From WTGU01 sp965200925 (GTDB taxonomy: Bacteria; Pseudomonadota; Alphaproteobacteria; UBA828): a DNA stretch of 64,000 bases. The stretch lies in NCBI GenBank assembly GCA_965200925.1, contig OZ241738.1, forward strand, positions 2,356,001 to 2,420,000, given 5' to 3'. Of the stretch, positions 46,145 to 54,965 are shown piece by piece. The notes below the pieces were generated by a model. The model saw nothing but the letters and a program-made list of their open reading frames with translations, was not told the origin of the DNA and ran no database searches. Made by a program: the position numbers and the translations under genes. Each line of letters starts with the position of its first letter. Positions within the stretch are counted from its first letter, which is position 1.

Positions 46145-47689
46145 GTGAGCTGGCGGGCGGAGGTCGAGGAGCTCGCGCGGAAACGCGCGCTGGCCCGGGC
46201 CCAGGGCGGGGCCGAGAGCGTCGCCCGCCAGCACGCGAAGGGGCGGCTCACCATACGCGAGCGCATCGCCGCCTTGCTGGACGACGGCTCGTTCCGCGAG
46301 CTGGGCGCCGCCGCCGGCGATGCCGACCGCGACGAAGCGGGCGCGCTGCACGGCTTCACCCCGGCCAATTTCGTGCTCGGCTTCGGCGCCATCGACGGGC
46401 GCCGCTGCGTCGTCGGCGGCGAGGATTTCACCCTCAAGGGCGGCTCACCCAACGAGGCCGGGCTGCGCAAGAGCGTGTACGCCGAAAGCCTGGCCTGCAC
46501 CTACCGCGTGCCGCTGGTGCGCCTGCACGAAGGCGCCGGCGGCAGCGTCGGCGGCACCGGCGCGAAGACGGCCGGCGCACCGGTTTACGCAGCGCCGCGC
46601 TTCCTTTCGGTGGCCGAGGCGCTGGCCACGGTGCCGGTCGCCTCGGCGGCGCTCGGGCCGGTCGCCGGCCTGCCCGCCTCGCGCCTGGTGGCGTCGCATT
46701 TCTCGGTCATGACGCGGCAATCGCAGGTCCTGGTGGCCGGCCCCGCCCTGGTCGCGCGCGCCCTCGGCAAGCGCCCGAGCAAGGAGGCGCTGGGCGGGCC
46801 GGAGGTGCATGCGCGAAACGGCACGGTGGACAATCTCGCCCCCGACGAGCCGGCGGCCTTCGCCGAGATCCGCCGCTTCCTGAGCTACCTGCCGCCGAAC
46901 GTCTGGGAGCGTCCGCCCCGCGCCGCGGCCGACGATCCGCCCGCGCGCCGCGCCGAGGCGCTCCTGGAGATCGTGCCGCGAAACCGGCGCCGGCTCTACG
47001 ACATGCGGCGCGTCATCGCGCTGGTGCTGGACGAAGGCTCCTTCTTCGAGATCGGGCGGCTTTACGGGACCGGCCTCGTCACCGGCTTCGGGCGGCTCGC
47101 CGGCCATGCGATCGGTCTGCTCGCCAACGACTGCCGACATCTCGCCGGCGCCATGACCGCCGACGGCGCGCGCAAGACGCGGCGCCTCATCGAGCTCTGC
47201 GACACCTTCCACCTGCCGATCGTCAGCCTCGTGGACGAGCCGGGCTTCATGATCGGGAGCGAGGCGGAGAAGGCCGGCACCATCCGTTTCGGCACGGCCG
47301 CGGTGCTGGCAGCGGCGCGCTGCTCGGTGCCCTGGGCCACGGTGATCCTGCGCAAGGCCCACGGCGTCGCCGCGGCCGCGCATTTCGGCGCGGGCGCTTT
47401 CGTCGTCGCCTGGCCTTCGGCGGAAATCGGCGCGCTCCCGGTCGAGGGCGGCGTCGCCGTCGCCTTCGGCCGCACGATCGCCGAGGCGGACGACCCGGCG
47501 GCCGAGCGCGAGCGCCTGGAGCGGCTCATGCTGGCCCGCCAGTCCCCCGTGCCCCGCGCCGAATCCTTCTCCCTCCACGAGCTGATCGACCCCCGCGACA
47601 CCCGCCCCGTCCTCTGCGACTGGATCGACCGCGTCCAGCCCCTGCTGGCCCGCCCGCCCGGCCCCGCCCGCTTCCCCTTCCGCCCTTAG
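46145..47689 (+). CDS. Acyl-CoA carboxylase beta-chain-like carboxyltransferase
   Basis: The protein has 514 residues, GTG start. It has two carboxyltransferase (crotonase-like) halves: RVPLVRLHEGAGGSVGG and GLLANDCRHLAGAMTADGAR followed by DTFHLPIVSLVDEPGFMIG. The family includes propionyl- and methylcrotonyl-CoA carboxylase beta subunits. No biotin-carboxylase or biotin-carrier gene is adjacent, so its partner must be elsewhere, or it may be a decarboxylase-like paralogue. It is in one unit with the upstream CaiB gene. Confidence 0.9.
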   Translation: MSWRAEVEELARKRALARAQGGAESVARQHAKGRLTIRERIAALLDDGSFRELGAAAGDADRDEAGALHGFTPANFVLGFGAIDGRRCVVGGEDFTLKGGSPNEAGLRKSVYAESLACTYRVPLVRLHEGAGGSVGGTGAKTAGAPVYAAPRFLSVAEALATVPVASAALGPVAGLPASRLVASHFSVMTRQSQVLVAGPALVARALGKRPSKEALGGPEVHARNGTVDNLAPDEPAAFAEIRRFLSYLPPNVWERPPRAAADDPPARRAEALLEIVPRNRRRLYDMRRVIALVLDEGSFFEIGRLYGTGLVTGFGRLAGHAIGLLANDCRHLAGAMTADGARKTRRLIELCDTFHLPIVSLVDEPGFMIGSEAEKAGTIRFGTAAVLAAARCSVPWATVILRKAHGVAAAAHFGAGAFVVAWPSAEIGALPVEGGVAVAFGRTIAEADDPAAERERLERLMLARQSPVPRAESFSLHELIDPRDTRPVLCDWIDRVQPLLARPPGPARFPFRP

Positions 47690-47704
47690 ACTCGCGTCCT
47701 TCCG

Positions 47705-47731
47705 TTGACTCCCCCCCCCCCCGCTTAGGAT
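47705..47731 (+). promoter_or_regulatory. Putative phase-variable promoter: 12-C tract between -35 and -10 boxes
   Basis: TTGACT (47705-47710, 5 of 6) is followed directly by twelve C (47711-47722), then GCT and TAGGAT (47726-47731, 4 of 6). The spacer is 15 bases; two more C would give the ideal 17. It sits about 60 bases upstream of the subtilase start codon. Slipped-strand changes in tract length should switch promoter strength, as in neisserial poly-C/G promoters. Promoter boxes are judged by eye. Confidence 0.6.
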
Positions 47732-47792
47732 CGCGCGCGCCAACCGAGACCCGGTGCGCGCCGCGGCCGCGGCAACCCAATGGAGGATGACG

Positions 47793-50159
47793 ATGCACGG
47801 AACCGGGAAACGCCTTGCGACCCTCGTGGCCGCGCTCGGACTCGCTCTCACGCTCGCCGCGTGCGGCGGCGGTGGTGGGGGCGATGCGCCGCCGACGGCG
47901 GCGAACCCGGCGCCGGAAACCCGCCCGGAACCGACCCCTCCGCCTTCGACGTCCTCCACCCCCGCACATCACCTCGGGACGGCGCGCTTCACGACGCACC
48001 AGCCCGACGTGCTGGAGCGGGTCGGCGCGCACCATGCCTACGCTCAGGGTCTGACCGGCAAGGGTGTGCGGATCGGGATCGACGACAGCATCGTCGATTA
48101 CACGCAAAGCGCGGAGTTCGGCGACAGGGTGAAGCTTCGCGCGGCGGACGGGGCGAGCCTGACGTACATTCATCCGTTCGGAGATTCGGTCTACAGCGAT
48201 GTCGGCGCGTGCCGGGTGTGGAACCCCTCATGCCGAACCTGGAGAGCCGACAGTCAGGGGAACGACGAAGCGCCCAACGGCTGGGTGCGCCAGATCGTGG
48301 CCGAGGCCGGATGGCCCACCGGAGACGACACCGTGTTCGTGGTCGACGAGCACTACAGCGCACAAAACACCATTGAGCGGTTGTTCCGATGGCGGGAAGT
48401 GCCGACGCCTTACGGTTCACAAGGAGCGCACGGGACCGCGGTCGCTTCGGTCGCGGCCGGAACGAATCTCGGCGTCGCGCCGGAGGCGACGATCATCCCG
48501 ATCGCGCAGAACCTGACGGACGATCAGAGGGCGGACGCTCTCGCAAACAGCGTGTTGCGATCGGCGATCGTCGCGCTTCCAACCGCGGATCGTGATGTCT
48601 TCGATAATCAATTGGCGAGCGCCCTCCGAGACGACTACGCCAAGTTCGACATCATCAATCGATCCTACGGGGCAGCGGTCTTCGATCCGAACGTGGTCTC
48701 CCGGGAGATCGAGTCCGAGCTCCGGTGGTATCGGCGGTATTTGCCGAAGTATCTGGATGCCGTCTTCCAGGCCGACAGACCCGATGCCGAGAAAACCATC
48801 CTCGTCTACGCCGCCGGCAACGAAGGAGAGCGTTGGTCCGGCCTGGGGGCGGACCTGCCCTATTACATCCCGGCGTTGCGCGGGCACTCCCTGGCCGTCG
48901 CCGCGACGGACCCGGAAACGGGCACCATCGCCGGGGAATCCAACCGCTGCGGCCCGCTTCCGCCGGACTGGGATGCCGCGAAACACGGGCCGCACTACTG
49001 CCTCGCGGCGCCGGGCACCGTGCGGGCTCTCATGCCCGACCCGAGCACTCCCGGAAACGGCGACGTCGGCGACGGGGTGACCGGCACCAGCTTCGCGGCG
49101 CCCGTCGTTTCGGGGGCGCTGGCCCTGCTGATGGAGCACTTCCGGGGAACGCGCGGCAACACGGAAGTCGTGAAGCGGATGCTCGATACGGCGGACCGCA
49201 GCGGGCGATATGCCGACCTGGAAACCTATGGCGCCGGGCATCTGGATATCGAAGCCGCGCTTTCGCCCGTCGGCGCGCTGTCCGCCGGGCAGTCGGCACA
49301 TGCGCTCGACGGTACGGCGCTCCAGGTGCCCGCCGCGTTCGGTTCGGTGGCGCAGCGCGCTGCTGGCATCGAACTCGCCGCGTTCGACGAGCAGAACTTT
49401 CCGTTCTGGGTCCCCCTGTCGGCGCTCATCTCCACGCGGGCGACCGGCCGTTCCCCGATTCCCCGGTTCGACGAGACCGAAAGGGCGATCACGCCGCCGA
49501 CCGGCCTGGACGCTCTCGGGTTGCGCTGGATGCCGGTCAGGATGCCGGAAATGCCCGGGTTGCCGGACGGGGACGAGTGGGTGGCGGGCCTTGGCGAGAC
49601 GTCGGCGAGCGTCGCGCGCCGACCACGGACCGGCGGATGGGGGTACGGCCTCGGGTTCGACGAAGGCGAATACCTTGGGGCACACACGTCCGGCGCGTTC
49701 GGATCGGACCTTCGCTCCGGCATGGCATGGGCTTCGCGTGCCTTCGGGCAGGCCCTCGGGGATGGCTGGAGGCTGGACGGCGCGGTGACCTTGGCGGTAA
49801 GCCGGCCGCACTACGAGAAGGGCGCGATCTTCCAGGCGTCGCCCTCCGTGCTGTCCGCGTTGTCGATGCACCTTGGCACCGAGGACACGGGGTTCACGGT
49901 CGAGCAACCGCTGCGCGCCGAAACCGGCACCGGAACGTTCCGCGTGGAGAACGGAAGGATGGAGAACGGGCGAAGGCTTTACGACGAATACCGGGTTCCG
50001 CTCCGTCCCGAAGCGCGGGAGTTGCGCATGACGCTTCGTCACGAACGGAAGGCGGCGGGCGGGCGCGTTGCCATCGCGGTCGGCGGCGCGATGAACGCCG
50101 GCCATGTCCCCGGAGAGCATGAAGCGAACGCCGGCTTCGCGTACCGGCTGACGTGGTGA
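47793..50159 (+). CDS. S8-family (subtilisin) serine protease lipoprotein, autotransporter-like
   Basis: The protein has 788 residues. The start at 47793 is set by GGAGG seven bases upstream. Signal GKRLATLVAALGLALTLAAC ends in a lipobox followed by a Gly run. The subtilase domain (about 50-490) has Asp in IGIDDSIVD, His in GAHGTAVASVAAG and Ser in GTSFAAPVVSGALAL. The last 250 residues look like beta strands (GGWGYGLGFDEGEY) and end in a Trp, as outer-membrane barrels do, but the barrel is short for a classical autotransporter. Combination and lipid anchor recall NalP of Neisseria. A poly-C promoter precedes it. A small lipoprotein gene overlaps its stop. Confidence 0.82.
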   Translation: MHGTGKRLATLVAALGLALTLAACGGGGGGDAPPTAANPAPETRPEPTPPPSTSSTPAHHLGTARFTTHQPDVLERVGAHHAYAQGLTGKGVRIGIDDSIVDYTQSAEFGDRVKLRAADGASLTYIHPFGDSVYSDVGACRVWNPSCRTWRADSQGNDEAPNGWVRQIVAEAGWPTGDDTVFVVDEHYSAQNTIERLFRWREVPTPYGSQGAHGTAVASVAAGTNLGVAPEATIIPIAQNLTDDQRADALANSVLRSAIVALPTADRDVFDNQLASALRDDYAKFDIINRSYGAAVFDPNVVSREIESELRWYRRYLPKYLDAVFQADRPDAEKTILVYAAGNEGERWSGLGADLPYYIPALRGHSLAVAATDPETGTIAGESNRCGPLPPDWDAAKHGPHYCLAAPGTVRALMPDPSTPGNGDVGDGVTGTSFAAPVVSGALALLMEHFRGTRGNTEVVKRMLDTADRSGRYADLETYGAGHLDIEAALSPVGALSAGQSAHALDGTALQVPAAFGSVAQRAAGIELAAFDEQNFPFWVPLSALISTRATGRSPIPRFDETERAITPPTGLDALGLRWMPVRMPEMPGLPDGDEWVAGLGETSASVARRPRTGGWGYGLGFDEGEYLGAHTSGAFGSDLRSGMAWASRAFGQALGDGWRLDGAVTLAVSRPHYEKGAIFQASPSVLSALSMHLGTEDTGFTVEQPLRAETGTGTFRVENGRMENGRRLYDEYRVPLRPEARELRMTLRHERKAAGGRVAIAVGGAMNAGHVPGEHEANAGFAYRLTW

Positions 50160-50443
50160 CTCCGGTGAACCGGCTTGCCGTCCTGGCGCTTGCGTGCGCC
50201 GCCGCGCTCGGCACGGCTTGTGCGAGCCAACGGGGGATGTCCGGTCCGCCGGACCTGGGTTCTCCGGTCGTTCGGGAAGGCGTCGTCTATACCCCGGTGC
50301 GTATCGGCCCGCGGGGGTGCGTGCTCTACAACGTCAGTGTTCCGGGCGGACAGGCACCCGCCGCCCTGGCGTATCGGAGCGTGGAAGGACGGTTCGCCTA
50401 CGGGCGCCCTGAGCGATGCGTCAAAGGGGCGGAAGTGCCATAG
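50156..50443 (+). CDS. Small hypothetical lipoprotein
   Basis: The protein has 95 residues. The GTG start overlaps the stop codon of the subtilase gene (GTGA), so it is translationally coupled to it. Signal NRLAVLALACAAALGTAC ends in a lipobox (GTAC). The mature part has two more Cys (GPRGCVLYNVSV and PERCVKGAE), possibly a disulfide. No family recognised. It may be a helper, inhibitor or fixed subunit of the protease, by position only. GTG 50153 is an alternative start. Confidence 0.6.
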   Translation: MTPVNRLAVLALACAAALGTACASQRGMSGPPDLGSPVVREGVVYTPVRIGPRGCVLYNVSVPGGQAPAALAYRSVEGRFAYGRPERCVKGAEVP

Positions 50444-50631
50444 ACCGTTGCGGGCGCTTTGATCGTCCCGGAGGCATCCCGTACCCGGGAATGAATCCGG
50501 ATAACCCCCTGTCGCGCACTTCCTTGCGCGGGCTGGGAATGGGACTACGATGACCGGCGGCGGAGAGGAGCGGACATGATACGCGAGGGAGCGCGGGCGG
50601 ACGGCACGCGGCGCGGCCGGGAGGCGGTGGC

Positions 50632-51129
50632 ATGACGGCGCGCGCCTTGGACCATGTCGGCATCTCGGTGCCGGACATCGACGCTGCCCTCGCCTGGTAC
50701 CGCGACATCCTCGGCTGCTACGTGCTGATGGAGCCGATGGAGGCGGTCGCTGACGAGAGCCACTTCGGGCAGATCGTCGGCGACATTTTCGGCCCCGGCT
50801 TCCGGGGCATGCGGATCGCCCATCTGGCCACCGCCGACGGTGTCGGCATCGAGCTGTTCCAGTTCGCCGACAACGCGCCGCAGGAGACGCCGTTCGCCTA
50901 CTGGAAGACCGGCATCTTCCACCTCGCGATCCTGGAGCCGGAGATCGAGGGCCTCGCCAGGCGGATCGACGAGAGCGGCGGCCGACAACGCAGCAAGGTC
51001 TGGAAGCTGTGGCCCGACAAGCCCTACAAGGTCTGCTATTGCGAGGACCCGTGGGGCAACATCGTCGAGATCAGCTCGCATCCTTACGTCATGGCGTGGT
51101 CCAACTTCATCCCGCGGCACGCCTCTTGA
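50632..51129 (+). CDS. VOC family protein (glyoxalase/dioxygenase-like)
   Basis: The protein has 165 residues. It has the vicinal oxygen chelate fold: RALDHVGISVPDIDAALAWY at the start (metal His), a central HLATADGVGIELFQF and a terminal PWGNIVEISSHPY with the last metal Glu. Members are glyoxalases, dioxygenases or binding proteins; the reaction is not known. It overlaps the next gene by four bases (TTGA), so the two are coupled. The 189-bp gap before it holds only a weak 6-bp hairpin at 50513-50530. Confidence 0.85.
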   Translation: MTARALDHVGISVPDIDAALAWYRDILGCYVLMEPMEAVADESHFGQIVGDIFGPGFRGMRIAHLATADGVGIELFQFADNAPQETPFAYWKTGIFHLAILEPEIEGLARRIDESGGRQRSKVWKLWPDKPYKVCYCEDPWGNIVEISSHPYVMAWSNFIPRHAS

Positions 51130-52289
51130 CCGTCTCGCGGCTGCGCGACATCCCGGGCATCGGCGTCGACCGGATGGGCGCCGCGGCGGATGCCGCCGGC
51201 GACGACGAGATGCTGCGCCTGGAGAATCTCGATACTGACATCCCACCGCCGCAGGCCGCCATCGACGCCACCCTCGCCGCGGTACCGCGCGACGAAGCCA
51301 ACAGCTACCTGCCCTTCCTCGGCACGGAGGCCTTGCGGCGGGCAGTGGCCGGCCGGCTGCTGGCGGACACCGGCATCGCCTACGACTGGCGCGCCGAATG
51401 CGTGATCTCGGCGGGCGGGCTTTCGGGCATCCTGAACGCGCTGCTCGCCATGCTGGAGCCCGGCGACGAGGTCGTCATCAGTGATCCGGCCTATGCCGGC
51501 CTGCTCAACCGCATCCGCCTCGCCGGCGGCGTGCCGCGCCTCGTACCGCTGCGGGCCGCGGACGGCGGCTGGCGGCTCGACCTGGAGGCGTTGGCCGCCG
51601 CCGCAGGCGAAAGGACGAAGGTGGTGCTCACCATGAGTCCCTCCATGCCGTCCGGCATCGTCCATTCGGCGGAGGAATGGGAGGCCATCGCCCGCGTCGT
51701 GCGGCGGACGGGAGCCTGGCTCCTCCACGACGCGGCCATGGACCGCATCCTCTATGCGCCCGCGCCCGTCGGCCATCCGGCCCGCCTGCCGGAACTCGCG
51801 GAGAGGACCGTGACCGTCGGCAGCGTCTCCAAGGAATACCGGATGATCGGGTGGCGCGTCGGCTGGGTCGTCGGGCCGCGGGAGATCGTGAAGGACATCG
51901 GGCTGGCAGGCCTGACCAACGTGGTCTGCCAGGTGGGCATCGGGATGCCGGGCGCCGCGGCGGCACTCACGGCGGAAGACGATGGCGTGGCCCGGGCGGT
52001 GGCCGAATGGCGGGCGCGCCGCGACGTCCTGCTTGCGGAACTGTCGGACCTGCCGGCGCACCGGCCGGACGGCGGCTGGTCGCTCCTGCTCGATACGGCG
52101 GCGCTCGGGATGGCTCCGGACGACGCGGCGCGGCGCCTGTTCGAGAAGGGCCGGGTCGCCGCGACGCCGATGACCGGCTGGGGCACGCCGGCGCGGGCTG
52201 GCCGCCATCTGCGGCTCGTGTTCTCCAACGAACCCCCGTCGCGCCTGGCCGGTCTCCGCGACCGCCTCCGCGCCGCCTGGTCCCTCTGA
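51126..52289 (+). CDS. Class I/II PLP-dependent aminotransferase
   Basis: The protein has 387 residues. The TTG start overlaps the VOC stop codon. Features are NSYLPFLGTEALRRAVAGRL, VISDPAYAGLLNRIRLAGG, MSPSMPSGIVHSAEEW and the PLP-Lys in VGSVSKEYRMIGWRVGW. It moves an amino group between amino and 2-oxo acids. The pairing with a VOC protein suggests a small catabolic or biosynthetic unit, but no substrate can be named. Confidence 0.88.
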   Translation: MTVSRLRDIPGIGVDRMGAAADAAGDDEMLRLENLDTDIPPPQAAIDATLAAVPRDEANSYLPFLGTEALRRAVAGRLLADTGIAYDWRAECVISAGGLSGILNALLAMLEPGDEVVISDPAYAGLLNRIRLAGGVPRLVPLRAADGGWRLDLEALAAAAGERTKVVLTMSPSMPSGIVHSAEEWEAIARVVRRTGAWLLHDAAMDRILYAPAPVGHPARLPELAERTVTVGSVSKEYRMIGWRVGWVVGPREIVKDIGLAGLTNVVCQVGIGMPGAAAALTAEDDGVARAVAEWRARRDVLLAELSDLPAHRPDGGWSLLLDTAALGMAPDDAARRLFEKGRVAATPMTGWGTPARAGRHLRLVFSNEPPSRLAGLRDRLRAAWSL

Positions 52290-52330
52290 ACCCTGCGCAC
52301 CTGGAGAGGACGGGCGCTGAATTTTTTCCT

Positions 52331-52339
52331 TGTGATAAT
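52331..52339 (+). promoter_or_regulatory. Extended -10 promoter of the second TbpB-like gene
   Basis: TGTGATAAT (TGn then GATAAT at 52334-52339) lies about 40 bases before the ATG, behind a T6 run. No matching -35 box is seen 16-18 bases upstream, consistent with an extended -10 promoter. A G5 run lies between it and the start codon. Confidence 0.5.
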
Positions 52340-52377
52340 CTTGGGGGTTCCTTCATGATGAAGCAAGGGAGCCCGCC

Positions 52378-53835
52378 ATGCCCTTCTCGACTCGCAAGAC
52401 CGCGCTGGCGGCGGCAGCCGCCTTCGGCCTCCTCGCGCTCGCCGCGTGCGGCGGCGGGGGTGGCGGTGTGGCAAGCCCGGGCGCGATGCCCGTCGAGGGG
52501 GAGCCCACAACGTTGCGCCCCTTGACGCTGCCCAAAGAGTATTCGGGTTCGAGCGGGAGTTTCACCGTGGCGGCGGGGAAATCCGTGGACCGCAGCGGCG
52601 TGCGCTTCTCCTGCGCGGCGGGGGGCGCGGCCTGCGCCGTGACGGCGGATACCGAGTCGGGGCAGGCGCGCGTGACCGGGGGGCGGCTCACGGTGGCGCG
52701 GATCCAGGCGGCAGCACCGCCGCCGAGCGACAGGGGGGAGGATGGCGGCAATCCGGGCGGCGGAACGCAGCCGGGCGACGACGGCCAGCCCGGAACGGGG
52801 GGCGGAACCTCTGCCATCGGTTCATTGACCTTCCCGACGACAGATGAAGGCAACATCGGGATCTTGGTCGCCACGGTTACTGGCATTGAGTCAAGGGGAC
52901 CTTTCGTCCGGGAAGCGAAACTTTTCGGCGACGACGACCGCGATCCTTACAACGATATACTCCGCCCAGGGGTCCATTGGAAAGATTTCACCGCTATACG
53001 CACGTCTGGGGATGTCGATTACGGCCTCCATCCTGAAATCAAATTTCGTGAGTTCGACGGCCTAGAAGGTTCGTCTGAAGACCTTCACGGAATTCAAGTG
53101 TACAGCGATAAACTCGGCATACGAACCAGCTCTCAGTCCGGTGACGTAAGTGAGGATCTGCGCAACCTGCGCTACAACGTTATTGCTTATCGTGGAGTTC
53201 TTGAACATAGTCAGTTCCTTGTGGCGCTAAAGGTGAGAGAAAGCAAGCCTGTCCCCGTGTTCGAAGACCCGGGATATTATTTGCCCCATGTCTCTGCCCA
53301 TGGCGCCATTGCGATGGGCGTTCTTGCGCCGAGTCCGCCGGGTCGTTTCACCGGCCAATTTGGAAGTCCCCCGTCCATCTCCGGCACTTGGTCCGGGGCT
53401 GCGATTGCGACTCCCAACTTCGTGGTAGCAGCAGGAGGCAGCGTAGCGAGCGACAATCGCTGGAGCAAGCTCGGCATAGAGGATATTTTGAACGACCTGG
53501 AGAAATATGTTTCCAAAGGTAAGGTCCGAATCGATGTGCGGATGAATCCCGATTACCCCTCTGGCGATGAATCCTATGCCTCCGGTGCCGGAAATTTGGA
53601 TATAACATTCTCGGATTGGACAAGACCCTCTCACCCGATACTTTCAGAGGGGTTGCCTTTGCCAGGGAATCGGAAATTCACGAATCTCGAATTTGGACGC
53701 GGCGGTAACTTTACTGAATCCACAGCTGAATCCGAAATTCGAGGTCAATTCTTTGGACCAACCGGCAAGGAGGAAGCCGCCGGGGCTTTTAGTTTTGGTA
53801 GTCACATAGGCGCTTTCGGCGCGAAGAAGCAGTAG
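52378..53835 (+). CDS. TbpB-like surface lipoprotein with mosaic composition
   Basis: The protein has 485 residues. Signal FSTRKTALAAAAAFGLLALA ends in AAC (lipobox), followed by a Gly run. Residues 20-155 are high-GC and low-complexity (linkers such as GGNPGGGTQPGDDGQPGTGG). The C-terminal two thirds are AT-richer and end in the TbpB-type barrel pattern: TWSGAAIATPNFVVAAG, NLDITFSDW, FTNLEFGRGGNFTES, SEIRGQFFGPTGKEEAAG and HIGAFGAKK. It is probably exposed at the surface and binds an external ligand. The composition break near 52.85 kb suggests the passenger was acquired onto a resident anchor. Confidence 0.75.
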   Translation: MPFSTRKTALAAAAAFGLLALAACGGGGGGVASPGAMPVEGEPTTLRPLTLPKEYSGSSGSFTVAAGKSVDRSGVRFSCAAGGAACAVTADTESGQARVTGGRLTVARIQAAAPPPSDRGEDGGNPGGGTQPGDDGQPGTGGGTSAIGSLTFPTTDEGNIGILVATVTGIESRGPFVREAKLFGDDDRDPYNDILRPGVHWKDFTAIRTSGDVDYGLHPEIKFREFDGLEGSSEDLHGIQVYSDKLGIRTSSQSGDVSEDLRNLRYNVIAYRGVLEHSQFLVALKVRESKPVPVFEDPGYYLPHVSAHGAIAMGVLAPSPPGRFTGQFGSPPSISGTWSGAAIATPNFVVAAGGSVASDNRWSKLGIEDILNDLEKYVSKGKVRIDVRMNPDYPSGDESYASGAGNLDITFSDWTRPSHPILSEGLPLPGNRKFTNLEFGRGGNFTESTAESEIRGQFFGPTGKEEAAGAFSFGSHIGAFGAKKQ

Positions 53836-53931
53836 CCTCCCGCCTGCTCGGACGGCGCCTCGACGTGATCTTCGCACCAGTCGCCGGCCTTCATCATAGG
53901 CTAGGTCGCATGACCTCGGAAGCGGTTGTCC

Positions 53932-53961
53932 GTGCCGGCGGCCGGAGCCCGCCGCCGGCAC
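53932..53961. terminator. Strong GC-rich hairpin between the TbpB-like gene and the prophage remnant
   Basis: GTGCCGGCGGC and GCCGCCGGCAC form a perfect 11-bp stem with an 8-base loop, about 100 bases downstream of the lipoprotein stop and 90 bases from the end of the convergent portal remnant. No T-run. It may serve as a two-way terminator. The rest of the 217-bp gap holds nothing I can identify. Confidence 0.5.
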
Positions 53962-54052
53962 TCCCCGAAGCGGCCGCTCCCCGCCTGTGAATGATGCTGC
54001 GGGTAGAGCAGGAACGGCTTGGCAATTCGAACAGAAGGCGGTTCGCGCCATA

Positions 54053-54965
54053 TCAGACCTCCAATCCTGCCGCCGCGGCCGCCGCGCCGGCGTCCATGCC
54101 GCCCCCGGTCAATGCCTGGAACGCCCGCGCCCTGGACGCGACGTCGGCGGCCATCAAGCCGGACCAGTCGAACGCCAGGCCCGGCGTATCGAGCTTGAGC
54201 GCCAGTTCGGCCGCGACGGCCTTGTCGACCGGCGCAACGCTCAAGTGAACGACTTGCCTGTATGCCTCTCGGAGCGCCGGCGCGCCCCTCGCCCCAGCCC
54301 GTCGCCATTGAAGGCACAAGCGCCGTCTTGCCCTTGAGCGCCGCAAGGTCGGCTCGCAACGTTGCGAGTGGGCCGGCCGCGTCGCCGGCGTCCGCGCCGG
54401 TGTCGGGGAAGGGCAGCACCCGCCCGGTCGAAGCCGACGCCTCTTCGGACAGCCGGGTTTCCAGGCTCGAAGCGAGCGCGGCTGAAAGCTTGGCTCGGCG
54501 GATCGGCGACACGCCTTCCCACGGCCGCGCCGGGTCCACCGAGTAGACGGCATGAACGACGCCCGCCGCCGGCCGCATGGCGACGGTCGTACCGGATGGC
54601 CCGTTGAGATAGACGCGGTAGCGCCAAGTCGCCGGGTCCGGCCCGCGCCCCTCGACGTCCCAATTCGAAGCCGGTATGAACGCCAGGCTGGCCCTGCTCA
54701 TCCGAATGTCGAAGACGATCTCGCCACGGAGGATGAGTTCGCGCCCGATGCAGGCCAGCACGGCCGGCGTCACGGCCGGCGTCGCCGGCGTCGGCATCCC
54801 GACCGCGAAAGCCCGGCTCCAACACCCGGCCGCGGCCGCGGCCGCCGCGACGGCGTTCGCCGCTCTCGAAGGCGACGTTCCCGCGGCCTCGAAGGCGTCC
54901 GCGATCGTCGCCGCGTAATCCAGGCTCTCAGCGCGGCGTTCCGGGCGGGTCCACGGCCAGCGCAT
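54053..54965 (-). pseudogene. Phage portal protein, internally deleted and frameshifted
   Basis: From ATG 54965 the frame encodes RWPWTRPERRAESLDY, CIGRELILRGEIVFDIRMSR, NWDVEGRGPDPATWRYRVYL and LKGKTALVPSMATGWGEG, the HK97-type portal N-terminal two thirds. Then the frame breaks, and the C-terminus resumes in another frame as REAYRQVVHLSVAPVDKAVA and AELALKLDTPGLAFDWSGLM. About 40-50 residues between are lost. Portal proteins form the dodecameric DNA entry ring of the capsid. ATGA overlap with the upstream phage gene. A dead prophage or gene-transfer-agent-like fragment. Confidence 0.85.
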
